Shown here piece by piece: positions 8,501 through 12,719 of a stretch of DNA of 12,719 nucleotides (the stretch's first letter is position 1; each line of letters starts with the position of its first letter). Made by a program: the position numbers and the translations under genes. Source of the DNA: Chthoniobacter flavus (GTDB lineage Bacteria; Verrucomicrobiota; Verrucomicrobiia; Chthoniobacterales; DYNR01); assembly GCA_020720945.1 (NCBI GenBank), contig DYNR01000048.1, forward strand, positions 1 to 12,719, read 5' to 3'. Below the pieces are notes generated by a model, which was not told the DNA's origin, did no database searches, and saw only the letters and a list, made by a program, of their open reading frames with translations.

Positions 8501-9150
8501 TCTTGGAAGGCATCGGCGAACGGACGCACGGGCGGGACGGGTTCGTAGTCCGCAAGCGAAAGAGTTTTTTTTAGAATTTCCATATCCCCTGAAGGCACCC
8601 AACCGTGGGCGATAACGAAAGCCGAAAGGTCTGGATTGGAAACTATTTCGGCTTGCCAGAGATCGTAAAGGGCGAGGTCTTGGTCCCGCGAAGCGTCGGG
8701 GATGAGTTCGGGAGGTGCAGGAAACCCGCAAAGTGTCCCGTGGCTTTGAAGGACTTTTTGGCAGAAGGAATGGATGGTAGAAATGTCGAGTTGGTCGATC
8801 TCTAAAAGGGCTTTGGCGATTTTTTCGCGGGAATCGGGACATTTTGCGCGGAGTTGGGCGAGAACGGGGCTTTGTGTCGCTTCGTCCGCTTCTGGAGGTC
8901 TTGCCAAGGAAACCAAGACTTGCCGCGTGCGCTCGGAAAGTTCCCTCGCGGCGGCATTCGTGAAAGTCACCAGCAAAATTTCGCTCAAACGGCTAACGGT
9001 TCCTTCTAGCAAAAGGCGGGGCACAAGGTGGCTGATGGCGTAGGTTTTCCCTGTCCCTGCGCTGGCTTCAATGGCAGAAAGGCCCGGAGGCAAACAGGAA
9101 CTTGCAATGTCAAAATCTGGGCAATGATTCGTGCTCGATGGCGTTTGCAT
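5530..9150 (-). CDS. recB: RecBCD enzyme, RecB subunit (3'-5' helicase and nuclease)
   Basis: This 1206-residue protein matches the size and layout of E. coli RecB (1180). The UvrD-type SF1A helicase motifs are complete: EASAGTGKT (residues 28-36), TFTNAAARE (62-70), IDESQDTD (378-385), GDPKQAIYGFRSAD (408-421), TYRS (441-444), TIHKSKGLEFP (736-746) and YVALTRAK (810-817). A linker of about 100 residues leads to the C-terminal PD-(D/E)XK nuclease with H984, D1103 (GFIDR), D1116 and K1118 (VIDWKTN) and Q1146/Y1150, equivalent to the essential residues of E. coli RecB. It should therefore unwind, degrade and, after Chi, load RecA. It sits 33 bases after recC and 23 before recD. No ptrA gene separates recC and recB as it does in E. 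coli. An A8 run (+ strand 8565-8572) lies within the frame, but the frame continues intact. Confidence 0.96.
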   Translation of the reverse strand: MQTPSSTNHCPDFDIASSCLPPGLSAIEASAGTGKTYAISHLVPRLLLEGTVSRLSEILLVTFTNAAARELSERTRQVLVSLARPPEADEATQSPVLAQLRAKCPDSREKIAKALLEIDQLDISTIHSFCQKVLQSHGTLCGFPAPPELIPDASRDQDLALYDLWQAEIVSNPDLSAFVIAHGWVPSGDMEILKKTLSLADYEPVPPVRPFADAFQEAAAFRFSEEEIEDLRSFFEEVPKWNKDAGTPETREQYLVALEAQEGSGICDPLFCAATAWLQNLPSYIAARSGEGKAKKEKAEGLEAVKSAKKIQSALSLLRWHWQHHCAAKIKEKIHLSLKEKRQITYDGLIRHLHAALHSENGDTLCELLRKRYKVALIDESQDTDPEQFEIFQKIFLGSDEQRLILIGDPKQAIYGFRSADLNTYLEAKKQAKFVYSLTKTYRSPTPLVNGINTLFECENAFVNSGIQFTPATSGLPGEFPRLLDASESPFAPVHVWLVPPKEVENYGNADKRNAEILPRMVSEILRLLDGGKIQTGESESRAVCPGDIAVLVGKNAEAADFAAALKARNIPAVIASEGTIFASEEAKHLLGLLRALISPRNKKLRFAALATPFLGRTAEEIFAIRNDFEKEEKWLDQFSKWQETWEQQGIAAAISQIDRDEKISQRLACGRKPERALTNFRQLCDLLQSASTSSHLRPGQLLVWFEQQMVSPEVTQNDDLEIQLESDAEAVQVLTIHKSKGLEFPIVFCPYLWNGKTGKTVGTLRKSDPRNPSRSDKIVDASLADTQQNSTFAEIFQASTLEESLRLAYVALTRAKVAVYFLCGGIGMSRPTPSSLDWLFRGDSAPNTCSEWLETRPEKNRMTLHETFFSKLRTLENFRISPPPEANDDPFVSQKEAEKPALTCLPAPVIPKPWTVTSFSSLTREAHAHGGTDFSSPKDMKDLPTTGEQSFSGSTLGAKMPSDAAPTEFLRCPRGSLVGSFVHEWIETWDFSEISEESCDSIQKHASKFHVQTGERQVPLETAMPSLLSALRLAEFPGMGKLHEICSQASASEWHFHLPLKTAFSPSDLAGIFSKHGFCEYGEALQELGSSTIEGFLQGFIDRLAVSGNTWGVIDWKTNALGEDIDAYTESSMLRCAIHSHYFLQVHLYLVALRRYLRSFCVEPAPVLGGAALVFLRGIRTDGSGGVLHFNPSSALLDDLDHLFS

Positions 9151-9183
9151 AAAATAACAGAAGAGGGTTTTGGGGATGAGGGG

Positions 9184-12100
9184 TTAGTTTTTTTGATCGA
9201 ACGGCATCCAGGAATAGAGCGAAAGAGCGATTTTTTCTCCCCATTTCGTCCAATCCGTATCAGAGGGTGCCGCAAACGGATCCAAGTCTCGCCAAACAAG
9301 CAAAGTTTCGGGTTGGAGGCCTTCTTCTTTTGCCCATTCCTGTTTTGCTTTGTCAAAATTGCCTCCCGATTTTGATAGGACATGGCTTGTCATAGGGGCA
9401 AAACAAAGCGGCCTTTTTAGACCTTCCTGATAGCCTTCGAGGAGAAATTTCAAGCTTTCGAGAGCGGTTTCCATCGGCAAAGGTTCGATGCGGGTTCCGT
9501 CGGGAAAATCATCGGCAACGAGGTAGCTCGGCAACAAGTTGCCGGAAGCCGAGGCGATAACGGCACGAATCCAAGGCAACAGCAAGTGCTTCGGTTTTTT
9601 CATTTTTCCGCAGCGGTAGGAAAGAAGGACGGTTTCATCGCCTGTTTTTCCGAGAGGCAGGGAGCCAAAAATCTGGACGGCGTTTTCGTTGTCGGAGGGA
9701 AATCTGAAATCTACGCTGCTATCTTTTTCTTGTGGGGACGGAAGGACTTTGCGGATGGTTTTGGCGAGGGTTGCGACGCTGGAAAAGTTGGTTTTCCAAA
9801 CTTGATTGCCCAGATGTTCGAGAGGAAGTTGGCGGTTTCCCTCCAAACTCGCCTGCAAAAAGGCACTGTTTTGGTCCGTTAGGATTGCCCGCAAAATTTC
9901 ATCCCGTATTTTCCATTTCTGCAAGTTGTCGAGAGCCAGCGGATGGCGGTCGAACTTTGTTTCTTCTTGGATGTCCTCGGGTTGAGAAATGCTTTGGGCC
10001 CGCAGGAAAGCTTTTGCGGGGTTTTTCCAAAAATCGGCGAGGGCGGAGATGGAAATGGAAGGGCTTGGCGGGCAGTCTAGCGAGACACCTTTTCCGATGA
10101 ACGGGGCGGCGTTGTCCTTTGTGTTTTCCCGCAAAATCTCTGCCATTTTGCAATCCTCTTCGCTAAAAGATTGCGTGGAAGTTTTGAGGAAATAGTCTTC
10201 GGCAATCGGTAGGATGCGGTGTTTGAAAACGAGGTTGGTCATCGGATGTCCGGGAGCGGTCAGGGGAGCGAGAACGGCTAGCAATTCATCCACGCAAGAG
10301 GAAAACGGTTCGTCTTTGCCCGTGCGGATATTGCGGGTGCTTCCGGTTAGGATCAGGCGCTCGCTCGGGGTCAAAATGGCATCGAGGAATAATTGGCGGT
10401 CATCGCTCCGCGGATTTCTGTCCCAAACCTTCGGTTTTTCTTGGAGGAGATCCCAAGCGAGTTTTTGGTTTTTTGATGGGAAATTGCGTTCCTCCATTCC
10501 CACGAGGACCAGCACGCGGCACGGGATGCACTGGAGTTGTTTCAAACGACCGAAAGCAATTCCGCCTGCGATTTTTCCTTTGCGGAGAGAAGCGGTCGCC
10601 TGTTCTTGGAGCCAATCGAGCATGGCACCGGATTCCATTTCTACTTCGGAATCCATCTCGCGAAGGAAAAAAACTGCGCTCAAATTAGGAGGAACCTCGA
10701 TGCTATTGTTTGCGGGGGATAGGACATTCTCGACATATCCCTGGAATCGATCCGCCCATTTTTCAGCAGTTGCGGGAGTTTTCCATTCGCGCAATACGGA
10801 AACGAGATTTTCCAACCAGGCCAAAAAAGTTTTTTTCAGCGTGCCACCGCCGTCGAGTTCGCCGCATACGGGCAAAAGAAAGGTCTCGGAAGTCTGCGCC
10901 TTTGCGTTTTTTTCCGTGCCCAACCAATGCCCGGCGATGAGTCGGTCTGAACCAAAAAGCCATGTGCCTGTGTTATCGGAAGAAAAGCCGGCCTGTTTTC
11001 GGGCATCCGCATCAAGCCATTCGGTGATTCCCGAAGAGCGAATCCAGCTTTCCAGTTTTTCCAGCTTTTCCTCTTCGTCGCAACCCAAGCACGCACGGAT
11101 TGCACGCAACCGCAAGAGCGAGAGCAAATCGCTGGCGCACGCGCGTCCTTGCGACACTGCGAGCAACTCCAAAACCGCTTCAATATAGGGGTCTTGCTCT
11201 GCGGCGGGAAGTTCGGTCAAAAAGACGGGAAGCCCTTTTTCTTTTGGAAAAACCGAGCGAACGAGAGGAGTGTAAGTTTCTAACGAAGGGCTGACAATCA
11301 CGATTTGATCGGGGGTCAATCCAGGGATTTCCGCAAAGGCGCGAAAGAGTTCGTCGCGCAGGACTTCCATTTCGCGGCGGGGACCGTGGCAAGAATGGAT
11401 GCGGATGGAGCGGTCGTTTTCGGGATCGAAGCGGAAAACGGTCGGAGAAACAGGCGAAAAACCGCGGTTGATGAGCGAGCGGATGTCGGTTTGGACACGG
11501 GAAAGCAAATGGGAGGATGCGCTGGCGGGGGGGACTAGCTCTCCCTCCGCTGGCCAAGCGGTGTAGTTTTCATCCAATTCCCCTAAAAGGAGGAAAGCAC
11601 CGACGGCGTGTTTGCCCATCGAGTTCAACAGAGGGTGGGTATCAGGCAGCTCTAGGTCATCTATGTCCTGCCCCTTGTTTAAATGGAAGGCGATATTGTT
11701 TTTTTGCAGGTCGCCGAGGAAGTGCAGAGAGGGCAAAGCGACATAAACGCTGAGGTCGCACCCCGCTTTGTCCAAAATCTTCAAAATCCGGACGAGGAAC
11801 GGGTCCAGCGAACCGACCCCGATTACTGCGAGACGGGGCAAAGATGCCTTGATTTTTTCGAGAAAAAGCGGATCGTTTTCGGCTTTCGCTAAAACGACGG
11901 CAGGCGGTTGGGTGGAAAAATCCTCTTCGATCGCATCGGCGAGCTGCTTCCAAAGCTCCCGTTGCCAAGTTTCTTGCAGAGAGGAAGAAGGGGGTAAGAC
12001 ATTTTTGTCCTCCATCCATGAGCAAATCCATTCGGGACGAAAATGGGCGTATTGGTCAAATTGATCGGCGAGTTTTCTCGCCAAAACAAGCGCGTCGCGG

Positions 12101-12444
12101 CCACCGGGGGTAAAATTTTCTGCGCCGAGATGGGGGGCATATTTTTCTAGCAAAGGCAAAATTCGCCAGCATAAAACCTCCGCGCTCCACGGATTTTGCT
12201 CGTTTTTGTTGGACGGGTTTGCTGTTTGGGAAACAAGGTGGATGAAGTCTTGCGGCAACAAAAAATGGATTCCCATGCAGACCCCTTTTTCCTTTGCAAT
12301 GCTCGCTTTGAGCCAATCCGTCAAAAGTCTGGAAGGGGAGACAACCATTTGTGGGACGAGGGATGCGGTTTGACCTTTTGGAAAAAGAAACTCGACAAAT
12401 TTTGCGTGAAGAGAAGAAAGGTCGGAAGTGGGGACGATCTGCAT
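9184..12444 (-). CDS. recC: RecBCD enzyme, RecC subunit (Chi-recognition scaffold)
   Basis: This 1086-residue protein is close to E. coli RecC (1122). RecC is a catalytically dead helicase/nuclease-like fold that splits the duplex, holds RecB and RecD together and reads Chi in the 3' strand. Recognisable blocks are IHSCHGPRREMEVLRDEL (residues 349-366) followed by LTPDQIVIVSPSLETYTP, the LKQLQCIPCRVLVLVGM block (634-650), the DRNPRSDDRQLFLDAI block (675-690), FWKNPAKAFLRAQ (805-817) in the nuclease-like domain, and an AKQEW motif near 1033-1037. As expected for RecC there is no Walker A. The ATG at 12442-12444 is preceded by a pyrimidine-rich stretch, not a Shine-Dalgarno sequence. It is the first gene of recC-recB-recD, read from the promoter candidate at 12573-12601 with a leader of about 120 bases. 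Divergence in the central region from the E. coli protein suggests a different Chi sequence (inference). Confidence 0.94.
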   Translation of the reverse strand: MQIVPTSDLSSLHAKFVEFLFPKGQTASLVPQMVVSPSRLLTDWLKASIAKEKGVCMGIHFLLPQDFIHLVSQTANPSNKNEQNPWSAEVLCWRILPLLEKYAPHLGAENFTPGGRDALVLARKLADQFDQYAHFRPEWICSWMEDKNVLPPSSSLQETWQRELWKQLADAIEEDFSTQPPAVVLAKAENDPLFLEKIKASLPRLAVIGVGSLDPFLVRILKILDKAGCDLSVYVALPSLHFLGDLQKNNIAFHLNKGQDIDDLELPDTHPLLNSMGKHAVGAFLLLGELDENYTAWPAEGELVPPASASSHLLSRVQTDIRSLINRGFSPVSPTVFRFDPENDRSIRIHSCHGPRREMEVLRDELFRAFAEIPGLTPDQIVIVSPSLETYTPLVRSVFPKEKGLPVFLTELPAAEQDPYIEAVLELLAVSQGRACASDLLSLLRLRAIRACLGCDEEEKLEKLESWIRSSGITEWLDADARKQAGFSSDNTGTWLFGSDRLIAGHWLGTEKNAKAQTSETFLLPVCGELDGGGTLKKTFLAWLENLVSVLREWKTPATAEKWADRFQGYVENVLSPANNSIEVPPNLSAVFFLREMDSEVEMESGAMLDWLQEQATASLRKGKIAGGIAFGRLKQLQCIPCRVLVLVGMEERNFPSKNQKLAWDLLQEKPKVWDRNPRSDDRQLFLDAILTPSERLILTGSTRNIRTGKDEPFSSCVDELLAVLAPLTAPGHPMTNLVFKHRILPIAEDYFLKTSTQSFSEEDCKMAEILRENTKDNAAPFIGKGVSLDCPPSPSISISALADFWKNPAKAFLRAQSISQPEDIQEETKFDRHPLALDNLQKWKIRDEILRAILTDQNSAFLQASLEGNRQLPLEHLGNQVWKTNFSSVATLAKTIRKVLPSPQEKDSSVDFRFPSDNENAVQIFGSLPLGKTGDETVLLSYRCGKMKKPKHLLLPWIRAVIASASGNLLPSYLVADDFPDGTRIEPLPMETALESLKFLLEGYQEGLKRPLCFAPMTSHVLSKSGGNFDKAKQEWAKEEGLQPETLLVWRDLDPFAAPSDTDWTKWGEKIALSLYSWMPFDQKN

Positions 12445-12528
12445 GGCGAGGTGAAAGGTTTTTGGAGGATGAGGAGGCGCTTTTCGGTTAACTCAAAAAA
12501 TTTTTGGAACAGCAATATTTCAGATTAA

Positions 12529-12561
12529 TTAAAAACAAATAAAAAATAAAACAACCGTCAT
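12529..12561 (-). other. Possible 10-codon upstream reading frame in the recC leader
   Basis: An ATG at 12559-12561 opens a frame encoding the hydrophobic peptide MTVVLFFICF, ending in TAA at 12529-12531. It lies only about four bases after the predicted transcription start and ends 84 bases before recC. No Shine-Dalgarno sequence is possible in so short a leader, so it would need leaderless initiation. It may be chance in an A/T-rich leader. Confidence 0.2.
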
Positions 12562-12572
12562 TTGTGCAGGGC

Positions 12573-12601
12573 AGAATAACAAACCCCCAAACGAATGTCA
12601 A
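12573..12601 (-). promoter_or_regulatory. Sigma-70-type promoter candidate for recCBD
   Basis: On the leftward strand a perfect TTGACA -35 (12596-12601) is followed by exactly 17 bases and TATTCT (12573-12578; 4 of 6 to the -10 consensus). Transcription would start near 12565-12567 and give a recC leader of about 120 bases. The next leftward start is recC and no other gene intervenes, so this is the likely promoter of the recCBD operon. Most of the leader next to the promoter (about 12490-12560) is very A/T-rich. Confidence 0.6.
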
Positions 12602-12602
12602 G

Positions 12603-12637
12603 AACTATTTTCAGTTTGCATTCAAAAAAGAATAGTT
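12603..12637. repeat. Inverted repeat abutting the recCBD -35
   Basis: AACTATT (12603-12609) and AATAGTT (12631-12637) form a perfect 7-bp inverted repeat with a 21-base spacer. As RNA the stem extends to 11 pairs with two G-U pairs (12601-12611 with 12629-12639). It begins two bases upstream of the -35, a usual place for an activator or repressor site. Read rightward it ends in T5 and could be a weak terminator, but no rightward gene ends here. Confidence 0.4.
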
Positions 12638-12642
12638 TTTAT

Positions 12643-12709
12643 CCGCAGATTGTGCAGATGCTCTCAGATGAAAGAATTCAGGGGCAGAAGTCAGAAGCCA
12701 CTCCCCCCT
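12643..12709. repeat. Degenerate short-repeat patch at the right edge
   Basis: CAGAT occurs three times at nearly even spacing (12646-12650, 12655-12659, 12665-12669), then CAGAAG twice (12685-12690 and 12692-12697). AGGGG (12680-12684) can also pair with CCCCT (12705-12709), with GGC and GCC inside the loop. The phrase around 12641-12670 resembles the short 'CGCAGATT...GCAGAT' intergenic repeats I recall from several PVC-group and metagenomic genomes, though this is from memory. No gene is visible from 12445 to 12719. Confidence 0.35.
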
Positions 12710-12719
12710 CCAGTTTTCA

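Noticed and set aside
8565..8572. A8 run in recB as a programmed slippage or phase-variation site
   Set aside because: The frame is intact through it, no alternative product of interest results, and similar A/T runs occur throughout the window.
10214..11188. A 324-codon open frame on the plus strand inside recC
   Set aside because: Antisense to conserved RecC sequence; Ser/Arg-rich with no family resemblance.
12468..12527. GGAGG followed by ATG and a 19-codon plus-strand frame in the recC leader
   Set aside because: The GGAGG touches the ATG, leaving no ribosome spacing, and the peptide has no features.
1..12719. CRISPR array, tRNA, transposase, toxin-antitoxin or anti-phage island
   Set aside because: No direct-repeat array, cloverleaf-like sequence, transposase motif or small toxin/antitoxin pair was seen. 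RecBCD itself degrades foreign linear DNA but is a known system.

Overview
The window looks like chromosomal DNA from a Gram-negative-type bacterium. It holds seven protein-coding genes and almost no unassigned sequence. Taxonomy cannot be settled from the sequence alone. RecBCD, a CheV-type protein, moderate GC with many A/T runs, weak Shine-Dalgarno use and a degenerate CAGAT-type intergenic repeat would all fit a member of the PVC group such as Verrucomicrobiota, but that is inference. I saw no tRNA, rRNA, CRISPR array, insertion sequence or phage gene.

Left part (1-3817). A leftward gene at 62-613 encodes an unrecognised acidic, helical 183-residue protein with an internal duplication and a cysteine cluster. 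Divergent from it, three rightward genes follow with gaps of 83 and 93 bases: a ten-helix EamA/DMT-family permease (750-1736), a CheW-receiver fusion of the CheV type (1820-2776) and an AEC-family transporter (2870-3817). They share direction but show no obvious common pathway.

Right part (3800-12444). A complete leftward recC-recB-recD operon fills two thirds of the window. Its genes are separated by only 33 and 23 bases, and all helicase and nuclease motifs are intact. Together they should form the RecBCD helicase-nuclease, which processes double-strand breaks and loads RecA after Chi recognition. The end of recD overlaps the end of the AEC gene by 18 bases, tail to tail.

Right edge (12445-12719). 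This gene-free stretch carries the best promoter candidate in the window for recCBD: a perfect TTGACA -35, a 17-base spacer and a TATTCT -10. A 7-bp inverted repeat abuts its upstream side, a possible 10-codon upstream reading frame lies in the leader, and a degenerate short-repeat patch sits at the far edge.

I found no convincing novel multi-gene system. The points most worth a second look are the internally duplicated acidic protein, the recCBD promoter and leader architecture, and a possible leaderless promoter at the cheV-like gene.
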